Assembly: GCF_004339565.1 (NCBI RefSeq)
Contig: NZ_SMFZ01000002.1
Location: forward strand, 186,001-250,000
Reading direction: 5' to 3'
DNA: 64,000 nucleotides
From: Pseudonocardia endophytica
Lineage (GTDB): Bacteria > Actinomycetota > Actinomycetes > Mycobacteriales > Pseudonocardiaceae
Shown here: piece after piece, positions 50,989-58,449 of the stretch
Layout: each line of letters opens with the position of its first letter
How positions within the stretch are numbered: position 1 is the first letter of the stretch
Program-made: the position numbers and the translations under genes
The notes under the pieces: model-generated
Told to the model about the DNA's origin: nothing
Databases searched by the model: none
What the model saw: only the letters and a program-made list of their open reading frames with translations

Positions 50989-51426
50989 TCAGGTCGAGTT
51001 GACCCACTCGTCGGAGCCGTCGGCGAACCGCTGGTGCTTCCAGACCGGTAGCCGCGCCTTCACCTCGTCGACGAGCTCGGCGCAGACGGTGAACGCCTCG
51101 CGCCGGTGCTCGGCGGCGACCGCACACGCCAGCGCGACCTCGCCGATCGCGAGCGGTCCGACGCGGTGACTGACCGCGATCGCCCGGACCCCGGGCGACC
51201 GGGCGGCCACGTCGGCGGCGACCTCGGCGACGACCGTGGCCGCCGTCGGGTGGGCGCTGTACTCCAGACCGGACACCGACCTCCCGCCGTCGTGGTCGCG
51301 GACCACTCCGGCGAACGTCACGACGGCTCCGGCCGCGTCGTGCTCGACGATGCGGGCGTGCTCGTCGACGTCCAGAGGTTCCTCGCCGACGGCGGCGCGC
51401 ACCACCTGGGCCGTGGCTGCGGTCAT
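50989..51426 (-). CDS. moaE: Molybdopterin synthase large subunit
   Basis: 145 residues. MoaE features are GAVVTFAGVVRDHDGGRSVSGLEYSAHPTA, VSHRVGPLAIGEVALACAV and the late ELVDEVKARLPVWKHQRFADGSDEWVN, with the catalytic lysines. It makes molybdopterin with a MoaD partner that is not in the window. Start and stop overlap mog as ATGA, so the three genes moaC-mog-moaE are coupled. Confidence 0.95.
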   Translation of the reverse strand: MTAATAQVVRAAVGEEPLDVDEHARIVEHDAAGAVVTFAGVVRDHDGGRSVSGLEYSAHPTAATVVAEVAADVAARSPGVRAIAVSHRVGPLAIGEVALACAVAAEHRREAFTVCAELVDEVKARLPVWKHQRFADGSDEWVNST

Positions 51427-51905
51427 GTGTGGTCCCCTCCGCGGAGCTGGTCGACCGCGTGGTCGACGACGTCGTCGAGCACGGCGATCCCGTCGCGGAC
51501 CCCGCCGGTCGAGCCGGGCAGGTTGACCACGAGCGTGCGGCCTGCGACGCCGGCCAGCCCCCGGGACAGGATCGCCGTCGGGACCTTGTCCACACCGGAC
51601 CGGCGGATCGCGTCGGCCAGTCCCGGCACCTCGTAGTCCAGCACGCCGCGGGTCGCCTCCGGCGTCGCGTCGGTGGGGGAGATGCCGGTCCCGCCGGTCG
51701 TCACCACGAGGTCGGCGCCGTCGGCCACGGCCGCGCGCAGCGCTTCGGCGACCGGGTCGCCGTCCGGGACCACGGCCGCGTCCGGCGTCTCGAACCCCTT
51801 GCCCCGCAACCACTCGACGATGACCGGTCCGCCGCGGTCGGCGTACACGCCCGCCGCGGCGCGGTTCGACGCGGTGACCACACGCGCCGTGCGGGGCGTG
51901 CTCAC
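51423..51905 (-). CDS. mog: MogA/MoaB-type molybdopterin adenylyltransferase
   Basis: 160 residues from GTG. The MogA core is DLVVTTGGTGISPTDATPEAT and VVNLPGSTGGVRDGIAVLDDVVDHAV. It adenylates molybdopterin before molybdenum insertion. It overlaps both neighbours by four bases (GTGA with moaC, ATGA with moaE). Confidence 0.93.
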   Translation of the reverse strand: MSTPRTARVVTASNRAAAGVYADRGGPVIVEWLRGKGFETPDAAVVPDGDPVAEALRAAVADGADLVVTTGGTGISPTDATPEATRGVLDYEVPGLADAIRRSGVDKVPTAILSRGLAGVAGRTLVVNLPGSTGGVRDGIAVLDDVVDHAVDQLRGGDHT

Positions 51906-52453
51906 CGCACGTCCTCGCCGCGCTCGGCCGGCGCTTCGCGGAGGCCCCGTACCGATGACTCGTTCGCAGGCTCGCTCGTGGGGCCCTCCGGGCGCGTCCA
52001 CGAGCCGGTCTTGCCGCCGTCCTTGCTCTCGACGCGGACCGCGTCCATGACGGCCGCCGGGTCCACCGCCTTGATCATGTCGTGCAGCGTCAGCCCGGCG
52101 ACGGCGACGGCGGTCAGCGCCTCCATCTCGACGCCGGTGCGGTCGGTCGTGCGCACCTCGGCCCGGATGTCGATCCGGTCGCCGGACGTGGTGAGGTCCA
52201 ACGTGACCCCGCTGATCGCGATCGGGTGGCAGAGCGGGACGAGGTCCGGCGTGCGCTTCGCGGCCATGATCCCGGCGATCCTGGCGGTGGCGAGCGCGTC
52301 GCCCTTCGGCAGGCCGTCGGACGTCACGAGCGTCACGACGTCGGCGGTCGTGCGCACCACGCCGGTCGCGACGGCGGTGCGCCTGCTCGCCTCCTTGGCG
52401 GACACGTCCACCATCCGTGCGGCGCCGGTGGCGTCGACATGGCTGAGTTCCAC
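51902..52453 (-). CDS. moaC: Cyclic pyranopterin monophosphate synthase
   Basis: 183 residues from GTG. The MoaC pattern is MVDVSAKEASRRTAVA, LVPLCHPIAISGV, TGVEMEALTAVAVAGLTLHDMIKAVDP and SKDGGKTG. It forms cyclic pyranopterin monophosphate in cofactor synthesis. A 25-residue tail rich in Glu and Arg is an extension. The start is 6 bases after TACTGT (52465-52460), suggesting leaderless mRNA for the operon. Confidence 0.95.
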   Translation of the reverse strand: MELSHVDATGAARMVDVSAKEASRRTAVATGVVRTTADVVTLVTSDGLPKGDALATARIAGIMAAKRTPDLVPLCHPIAISGVTLDLTTSGDRIDIRAEVRTTDRTGVEMEALTAVAVAGLTLHDMIKAVDPAAVMDAVRVESKDGGKTGSWTRPEGPTSEPANESSVRGLREAPAERGEDVR

Positions 52454-52512
52454 GACACGACAGTACGGCGTCGTCGTGGAGGTGCCCGACGTCACCCAGG
52501 AGTGGTACAAGA

Positions 52513-52528
52513 AGTGATCTGCATCACA
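52513..52528. promoter_or_regulatory. CRP-type site upstream of the second rpf gene
   Basis: The sequence AGTGATCTGCATCACA fits the CRP consensus TGTGA-N6-TCACA with one mismatch. A TTGACG -35-like hexamer begins at once after it (52529). The rpf start is 334 bases downstream. CRP control of rpfA is established in M. tuberculosis. The rest of the leader (52566-52861) shows no riboswitch that I recognise; a short AACACG/CGTGTT inverted repeat lies at 52552-52565. Confidence 0.6.
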
Positions 52529-52861
52529 TTGACGCAACCTGATCCACGCGAAACACGTTCGTGTTCCGTTCGTGATCGGGCAGTCTGACCAGCGCGAACG
52601 GGGAAAGGATCTTTGACCTGCGGTTCCTCCGGATTCCCGTGGTGCGGGTCGTGCGGCTTTGACGGATGCCCCGGCGCCCGTACCGTCGATTCCGGCCCGC
52701 CCGACTCCCCCCATCGCGGACGAGCCCCGAACCGCAGCGCTCCCCCTGTCCGGCGGTCCGGCCCCCGAGGCACACGGTCGTGGGACAGGGTGGATCGTGC
52801 GGACTCCGGTCCGTGAGCGTGCTCCCCACGCGGATCCGTTGCGCCGCGACGGAGATCTGTC

Positions 52862-53554
52862 ATGGCTCGTTACCGCGGAAAGCACCGCAAACCCAGCACC
52901 ACCGGCCGCACGATCGCGCGCACCGCCGTCGCGGGCGCCGTGGCCGGTGCACCGCTGGTCGCCATCGTCCCGTCCGCGAACGCCGCGTCCGACTCCACAT
53001 GGGACCGGCTCGCGCAGTGCGAGAGCTCCGGCAACTGGGCCGCCAACACCGGGAACGGCTTCTCCGGTGGCCTGCAGTTCACGAAGTCGACGTGGAGCGC
53101 GTTCGGCGGCGGGCAGTACGCGCCGGTCGCGCACCAGGCCAGCCGCTCCGAGCAGATCGCGGTCGCCGAGAAGGTGCTCGCCGGGCAGGGCTGGGGAGCA
53201 TGGCCCGCCTGCTCGAAGAAGACCGGGGCCTCCGGCTCGTCCACGCCGCGCGAGGGGGCCGCCTCCTCCGGTTCCCAGTCCGGCTCGACGTCGGAGTCGA
53301 AGCCGGAGTCGAAGCCGGAGTCGAAGTCGGAGTCGAACCAGGCCCCGAAGACCGTCGCGAAGAAGGCGGCCCCGAAGAGCAAGCCCGCCGCGGCCACCTC
53401 GTCGTCCGCAGGCTCGTACACCGTCCGCAGCGGCGACACGCTGTCCGAGATCGCGGCGTCGCACGGAATCGGGAACTGGCGCACGATCCAGGACAAGAAC
53501 TCGTTCCTGAACGGCGGCACCCTCATCATCCCGGGACAGCGCCTCGCGCTCTGA
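52862..53554 (+). CDS. Second resuscitation-promoting factor with LysM-like C-terminus
   Basis: 230 residues. The start MARYRGKHRKPSTTGRTIAR with a signal peptide to about residue 42 is common in actinomycete Rpf proteins. The Rpf domain has STWDRLAQCESSGNW with catalytic Glu54, NGFSGGLQFTKSTWSAFGG and EKVLAGQGWGAWPAC. The linker contains SESKPESKPESKSESN from a 12-bp repeat (about 53296-53340). A LysM domain (SYTVRSGDTLSEIAASHG ... IIPGQRLAL) ends the protein. It and the other Rpf flank moaC-mog-moaE. Confidence 0.93.
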   Translation: MARYRGKHRKPSTTGRTIARTAVAGAVAGAPLVAIVPSANAASDSTWDRLAQCESSGNWAANTGNGFSGGLQFTKSTWSAFGGGQYAPVAHQASRSEQIAVAEKVLAGQGWGAWPACSKKTGASGSSTPREGAASSGSQSGSTSESKPESKPESKSESNQAPKTVAKKAAPKSKPAAATSSSAGSYTVRSGDTLSEIAASHGIGNWRTIQDKNSFLNGGTLIIPGQRLAL

Positions 53555-53578
53555 GCCACGGTGCGGATGCCCCGCCGG

Positions 53579-54199
53579 TCAGCCTCCGGGCGGGGCCGTC
53601 CGCGCCGCGAGACGGGCGAGCTGCTCCGGGGTGTCCACGTCGTCCGGGACGGCCAGGTCCCCGCACTCGACGAGCTGCACGGCCGGGTTGCCGCCGAGGT
53701 AGCTGCGAGCGCCCTCGTCGCCGGACGCGGCGTCGGTGACCGCGTCCCAGTGGTCGCGTCCGATCAGGACCGGATGTCCGGCCCGCCCGTCGTAGGCCGC
53801 GCGGCGCAACGCCGACGGGTCGTCGCCGTCGCCCGCGGTGCGGCGGATCGCGTCCGCGGTCACGCCGGGCAGGTCCACGAGATGCACGAGCACGGCGTCC
53901 GGCAGCGGCCGCAGCGTCCGTACGGCCTCGAGCCCACGGCGCAGGGACGCGCCCATACCCTCGTCCCACCCGTCGGCGACGACGGTGTGGAGGTCGGCGG
54001 GCGCGTCACCCTCGCGGAGCGCGGCCCGTGCCTCGTCCGCCCGCGCGCCCAGCACGACCGTCACCGGTGCGCAGCCGGCGTCGGTGAGCGCCTGCACCGC
54101 GAGGGTGACGAGCCGCACCCCGCGGAACCGGACCAGCGCCTTCGGCTCGCCCATCCGGCGGCCCGCGCCACCGGCGAGCAGCAGCCCGGCGGCAGCCAC
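53579..54199 (-). CDS. MobA/MocA-like nucleotidyltransferase
   Basis: 206 residues from GTG. The NTP-binding start GLLLAGGAGRRMGEPKALVRF and the DAVLVHLVDLPGVT and GHPVLIGRDHW blocks match MobA-like proteins that add a nucleotide (GMP or CMP) to the molybdenum cofactor, often found in cox-type clusters. It follows the 59-residue gene by 2 bases; the ribosome site overlaps that gene's stop. With XdhC, MoxR and CoxE-like genes nearby, it likely serves a molybdenum hydroxylase. Confidence 0.85.
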   Translation of the reverse strand: MAAAGLLLAGGAGRRMGEPKALVRFRGVRLVTLAVQALTDAGCAPVTVVLGARADEARAALREGDAPADLHTVVADGWDEGMGASLRRGLEAVRTLRPLPDAVLVHLVDLPGVTADAIRRTAGDGDDPSALRRAAYDGRAGHPVLIGRDHWDAVTDAASGDEGARSYLGGNPAVQLVECGDLAVPDDVDTPEQLARLAARTAPPGG

Positions 54200-54201
54200 T
54201 C

Positions 54202-54381
54202 CTACCGGTTGATCTCGGTGACCGGGTGCTCGTAGGGCACGTCGGTCAGCGGGAACTCGACCTCGCCGAACGGGGAGAACGACCCCTGCGTGGGTGCCAG
54301 CAGCTCGGTCAGCGGGTGCTCACCGTCGGGCAGCTTCGGCCACGACGGGTCCAGCCGTGCCTTGTCGAACTCCTTGGCCAT
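54202..54381 (-). CDS. 59-residue conserved small protein
   Basis: 59 residues (MAKEFDKARLDPSWPKLPDG ... VTEINR) from an ATG with GGAGGG. It has many Pro and acidic residues, no signal peptide and no Cys. It is the first gene of a pair with the MobA-like gene. Its position next to a Rv0862c-like gene raises the possibility that it corresponds to the small Rv0863 gene of mycobacteria; that is a guess. Confidence 0.65.
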   Translation of the reverse strand: MAKEFDKARLDPSWPKLPDGEHPLTELLAPTQGSFSPFGEVEFPLTDVPYEHPVTEINR

Positions 54382-54478
54382 CGGCCCTCCAGGGTCGGTG
54401 TTCGTCTGCAGTGCACAGTATCCCCGACGGCCGACCGTCCTGTCTCGCGACGGGTGCGTGCGGACTACCGTGGTGGGG

Positions 54479-56734
54479 ATGCCCACGCCCCTGGTCGACT
54501 GGCTCCGCGGCCAGGACGACGAGACGCTCGCCGCGCTGCTGCGCGTGCGCCCCGACCTCGCGGTGCCGCCGCCCGCCGACTTCACCGTCCTCGCGACCAG
54601 GGCCGGCATCCGGGCGTCCGTGCAGCGGGCGTGCGAGGAGCTGGACACGGTGTCCCTGGCCGTGCTCGAGGCGCTGGTCGTCGCGGACGCGGACCGGGAA
54701 GCCGCCGCGATCGCCGACGTCGGGTGGCTGCTCGGTCCGGACGTCTCGGCCGACGAGCTCCAGGCCGGACTGACGGCACTGCGGGACAGGGCGCTCGCCT
54801 GGGGCCCCGACGACGCGGTGTCGGTCGTGCCCGCCGCGCGCGAGGTCGCGCCGCCGCACCCCGGCGGGCTCGGCAGGCCGTCGTCCGGACCGGCCGCGAC
54901 GGCGGATCTCCCGGACCTGCTGGCCGCAGTTCCCGCGGACGAGCAGCGGGTGCTCGACGCGCTCGTCGCGGGACCGCCGATCGGGCGCAGCCGTGGTGCG
55001 TCGGACCCGTCCGGGCCGGTGGGCCGCCTCGTCGCGAAAGGCCTGCTGCTGCGGGTGGACCCCGAGACCGTGGAGCTGCCACGGCAGGTGGGCATCGCGC
55101 TGCGCGGGGACCGGCCGATGGGCCGCCTGGACGTCGGGCGCCCGGACGTCCCCACGCGCGACCGTGAACCGTCCACGGTGGACGGCACCGGTGCGGGGGC
55201 CGCGCTGGAGCTGCTGCGGCACGCGGACCTGCTGCTCGAGTCGTGGGGCCGGAACCCGCCCGCCGTGCTCCGGTCCGGCGGGCTGGGCGTGCGGGACCTG
55301 AAGCGCACGGCGCGCGACGCCGAGACCGATGAGCCGACGGCGGCTCTGCTGGCCGAGGTGCTGCTCGCGGCCGACCTCGTCGGCGAGTCCGACGGGATGC
55401 CGCCGGAGTGGCTGCCGACGACGTCGGCCGACGCCTGGATCGCGAGCCCCGACGAGAGCCGCTGGGCCGTGCTGGCACGCTCCTGGCTCGACCTGCCCCG
55501 CCTTCCGGGGCTCGTCGGACGCCGGGACGACCAGGACCGCCCGATCCCGGCCCTGTCCGAGGCCGTGCGCCGCCCGCCCGCCGCGCGGGACCGTCGCCGC
55601 GTGCTGCAGGCGCTGGCCGAGCTCCCGCCGGGACGGGCCGTCGGATCGCCCGCGGCGCTGGCCGAGCTGCTGGCGTGGCGGGCACCGCGACGCGGTGGGC
55701 GGCTGCGCGACGACGTCGTCGACTGGACGGTGTCCGAGGGGACCACGCTCGGGGTGGTCGCGCTGGACGCGCTGACCACCCACGGCCGGGTGCTGCTCGA
55801 CCCCACCCCGGAGAACCGCTCCGAGCTGGCCGCCACGCTGGCCGAGGCGCTCCCGGCGCCCGTCGACCACGTGCTGCTGCAGGCCGACCTGACGGCCGTC
55901 GCACCGGGGCGGCTCGACCCGGAGCTCGCGCACGAGCTGGGCGTGCTCGCCGAGATCGAGTCCGCGGGTGGCGCGGCCGTGTACCGCTTCACCGAGCAGA
56001 GCCTGCGCCGCGCGCTGGACACCGGACGCACCGCGGACGACGTCCGGGAGTTCCTGACCGCCCGGTCGCGGACGCCGGTGCCGCAGTCGCTGAGCTACCT
56101 CGTCGACGACGTCGCGCGCAGGCACGGACGACTGCGTGGCGGAGCGGCCGCATCGTTCCTGCGGTCCGACGACGAGGTGCTGATCTCCGAGGTGCTGGCC
56201 CACCCGGCCACCGCCGACCTGGACCTGCGACGGATCGCACCGACCGTCGTCGTCAGCACGCTGCCGCTCGCGGACGTGTTGGAGGGACTGCGCACGGCCG
56301 GGTTCAGCCCGGCCGCCGAGGACTCGGGCGGGGCCGTGCTGGACCTGCGCTCCCGGGGCAGGCGTGCCGAGCCGCGCCGTCGCGGGCGCGGTGCGTCCGG
56401 CCCGGTCACCGAGACGAACCCGGCCCGCCAAGCCGAGGACCTCGTCGCGCGCCTTCGCTCGGGGGACACGCTGGCCGGGGTCCGCCGCAGTGTCGAGGGC
56501 TCCGCGATCCCGGTGCGCGGGTCCACGACGACGCTGGCGTCACTGCAGGACGCGGCGCGCAACCGGCAGAGCGTGTGGATCGGCTACGTCGACGCCCACG
56601 GCGTCGCGGGCGAGCGCGTGCTCGCCCCGACGTCGGTCGGCGGCGGCGTGGTCGAGGGCAGGGACGCGCTCGACGGCGAGCTCCGGCGGATCCAGCTGCA
56701 CCGGATCACGTCGATCGCCGTCGTGGACCGCTGA
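54479..56734 (+). CDS. Helicase-associated (XPB N-terminal/Helicase_C_3) protein
   Basis: 751 residues from an ATG 7 bases after TACCGT. There are no Walker motifs of its own. The sequence (LVDWLRGQDDETLAALLRVRPDL at the start; FTEQSLRRALDTGRTADDVREFLTARSRTPVPQSLSYLVDD near residue 520) matches the helicase-associated domain proteins found beside XPB in actinomycetes (Rv0862c type). The C-terminus (RQSVWIGYVDAHGVAGERVLAPTSVGGGVVEG) looks like a WYL-type domain. It probably partners XPB in DNA repair. Here the cvn operon separates the two genes. Confidence 0.82.
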   Translation: MPTPLVDWLRGQDDETLAALLRVRPDLAVPPPADFTVLATRAGIRASVQRACEELDTVSLAVLEALVVADADREAAAIADVGWLLGPDVSADELQAGLTALRDRALAWGPDDAVSVVPAAREVAPPHPGGLGRPSSGPAATADLPDLLAAVPADEQRVLDALVAGPPIGRSRGASDPSGPVGRLVAKGLLLRVDPETVELPRQVGIALRGDRPMGRLDVGRPDVPTRDREPSTVDGTGAGAALELLRHADLLLESWGRNPPAVLRSGGLGVRDLKRTARDAETDEPTAALLAEVLLAADLVGESDGMPPEWLPTTSADAWIASPDESRWAVLARSWLDLPRLPGLVGRRDDQDRPIPALSEAVRRPPAARDRRRVLQALAELPPGRAVGSPAALAELLAWRAPRRGGRLRDDVVDWTVSEGTTLGVVALDALTTHGRVLLDPTPENRSELAATLAEALPAPVDHVLLQADLTAVAPGRLDPELAHELGVLAEIESAGGAAVYRFTEQSLRRALDTGRTADDVREFLTARSRTPVPQSLSYLVDDVARRHGRLRGGAAASFLRSDDEVLISEVLAHPATADLDLRRIAPTVVVSTLPLADVLEGLRTAGFSPAAEDSGGAVLDLRSRGRRAEPRRRGRGASGPVTETNPARQAEDLVARLRSGDTLAGVRRSVEGSAIPVRGSTTTLASLQDAARNRQSVWIGYVDAHGVAGERVLAPTSVGGGVVEGRDALDGELRRIQLHRITSIAVVDR

Positions 56735-56744
56735 GTCCTGCTGC

Positions 56745-57344
56745 TCAGCGCGCCCCGGCCGTCATCCGCTGGTTCATCGCGTGCTGGACCAGCGCGATCA
56801 GCGCTTCCTTCGTCGACCGCCGCTCGCGGGCGTCGCAGGTGATCATCGGCACCGACGGGTCGATCGACATCGCCTCACGGACGTCCTCGAGCCGGTGCGC
56901 CAGCACGCCGTCGAACGCGTTCACGCCGACGACGTAGGGCAGCCCGCGGTCCTCGAAGAAGTCGATGGCGGCGAACGAGTCCGCCAGCCGTCGGGTGTCG
57001 ACGAGCACGACGGCGCCGATCGCGCCCCGCACCAGGTCGTCCCACATGAACCAGAAGCGTTGCTGGCCGGGCGTGCCGAACAGGTACAGCACCAGGTCCT
57101 GGTCCAGCGAGACACGGCCGAAGTCCATCGCGACCGTCGTCGACCGCTTGTTCGGCGTCGCCGACAGGTCGTCGTGGGACGCGCTGGCCTCGGTCATGAC
57201 CGCTTCGGTGGTCAGCGGCATGATCTCGGAGACGGAGCCGACGAACGTCGTCTTCCCCACCCCGAACCCACCGGCCACCACGATCTTGGCCGACATCGTC
57301 GCGGTGCGTGCGACGGCCTGTGGCCTAGAGCCGACGGAGTCCAC
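56745..57344 (-). CDS. cvnD: Conservon GTP-binding protein CvnD
   Basis: 199 residues. The P-loop GGFGVGKTTF (residues 25-34) and switch region DFGRVSLDQDLVLYLFGTPGQQRFWFMWDDLVRGA match Roc-type small GTPases of cvn operons. The guanine motif is the usual variant VVGVNAFDG instead of NKxD. It is the last gene of cvnABCD and overlaps cvnC by 20 bases. Cvn complexes act like a signalling unit at the membrane. Confidence 0.93.
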   Translation of the reverse strand: MDSVGSRPQAVARTATMSAKIVVAGGFGVGKTTFVGSVSEIMPLTTEAVMTEASASHDDLSATPNKRSTTVAMDFGRVSLDQDLVLYLFGTPGQQRFWFMWDDLVRGAIGAVVLVDTRRLADSFAAIDFFEDRGLPYVVGVNAFDGVLAHRLEDVREAMSIDPSVPMITCDARERRSTKEALIALVQHAMNQRMTAGAR

Positions 57345-57945
57345 TCAACACCCTTTCCATCAGCGCGAGATCCGGCACGTCGCCGGGTTCGCTCGCGGTC
57401 TGGTGCACGGTCACCGTTCCCTCCGCGGCCATGTCGCCCAGCAGGACGCGGGCGACACCGAGCGGGAGGGCGAGCAGCGCGGCCACCTCTGCGACCGACC
57501 GTGTCTGTTCGACCAGCAGGTCCGCGACGGCGCGGTGCTCCATCGGCATGCGGTCGAGATGGCCGAGTGCCCGGCCGCTGACCGAGACGAGCGTCTCGAT
57601 CGCCAGCTCGAAACCGGACTTCGTGCGGCCCCTGGTCCACGCGTACGGCCGGACCGCCGCGGCACCGGACACCGGCGGGGGCGGCGGCTGGATCGGCTCC
57701 GGTGGAGCCTCCCCCCGCTCGGCCGCCGTCGGCGGAAGCCCGTAGGCGGCCGACCCGCTGATCGGGCCGGTCAGCTCGGCGGGCTGCTGCGGCGGCGGTG
57801 GGGGCTCGGGCTCCGGCGTGGCGGAGCGACCCCACCGCCTGCGCCGCGGCTTGCGTCCGGCGTCCAGGCTGAACCCGTTCATGACGTCGGCGAACGTCGG
57901 CTCGTTCTGCCGGCTGCCGTCGCCGTCGTCGGGGCCCTGGGTCAT
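57325..57945 (-). CDS. cvnC: Conservon DUF742 protein CvnC
   Basis: 206 residues. The C-terminal DUF742 domain (RPYAWTRGRTKSGFELAIETLVS ... VAALLALPLGVARVLLGDMAAEGTVTVH ... LMERVLSGLRRL) is a winged-helix-like fold. The N-terminal 100 residues are Pro rich and disordered, longer than usual. It lies between cvnB and cvnD and overlaps cvnD. Confidence 0.93.
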   Translation of the reverse strand: MTQGPDDGDGSRQNEPTFADVMNGFSLDAGRKPRRRRWGRSATPEPEPPPPPQQPAELTGPISGSAAYGLPPTAAERGEAPPEPIQPPPPPVSGAAAVRPYAWTRGRTKSGFELAIETLVSVSGRALGHLDRMPMEHRAVADLLVEQTRSVAEVAALLALPLGVARVLLGDMAAEGTVTVHQTASEPGDVPDLALMERVLSGLRRL

Positions 57946-58020
57946 CGGATCTCACCTGCCTCGCCCGGATGTGCGGACATGGACCGTACTCGCCGCTCTA
58001 TCGTGATTCGAAACCGCTGC

Positions 58021-58449
58021 TCAGGGCCCGAACGAGCCCTGGAGCTCAGCACGCAGCTCCGGCGTCAGCAGCTGGCCGACGCGGTCCACCAGCAGCGTCA
58101 TCTCGTACCCGACGAGCCCGATGTCGCAGCTCGGGGACGCGAGCACGGCCAGGCAGGACCCGTCACTGATCGACATCAGCAGCACGATGCCGCGGTCCAT
58201 CTCGACGACCGTCTGGACGACCCCGCCCGCGTCGAAGCAGCGGGCCGCGCCCTGGGTCAGCGAGACCAGCCCGGACGCGACGGCGGCGAGCTGGTCGGCG
58301 CGGTCCCGCGGGAGGCGGTCGGACGACGTGAGCAGCAGCCCGTCCGCGGACACCACGATGGCGTGCGCGACGCCGGGCACCCGCTCGGCGAAGTTCGTGA
58401 CGAGCCAGCCGAACCGGCTCTGACTCGGCTGCGCTTGCGCTGGCCTCAC
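58021..58449 (-). CDS. cvnB: Conservon roadblock/LC7 protein CvnB
   Basis: 142 residues. Roadblock/LC7 fold: FGWLVTNFAERVPGVAHAIVVSADGLLLTSSDRLPRDRADQLAAVASGLVSL with GIVLLMSISDGSCLAVLA. It is a small GTPase regulator. Its GTG overlaps the stop of cvnA (GTGA). Confidence 0.94.
   Translation of the reverse strand: MRPAQAQPSQSRFGWLVTNFAERVPGVAHAIVVSADGLLLTSSDRLPRDRADQLAAVASGLVSLTQGAARCFDAGGVVQTVVEMDRGIVLLMSISDGSCLAVLASPSCDIGLVGYEMTLLVDRVGQLLTPELRAELQGSFGP

Noticed and set aside
52454..52861. c-di-AMP riboswitch before the rpf gene
   Set aside because: The conserved stretches of that riboswitch class, such as the GCTAACC-type segment, are not present in either rpf leader.
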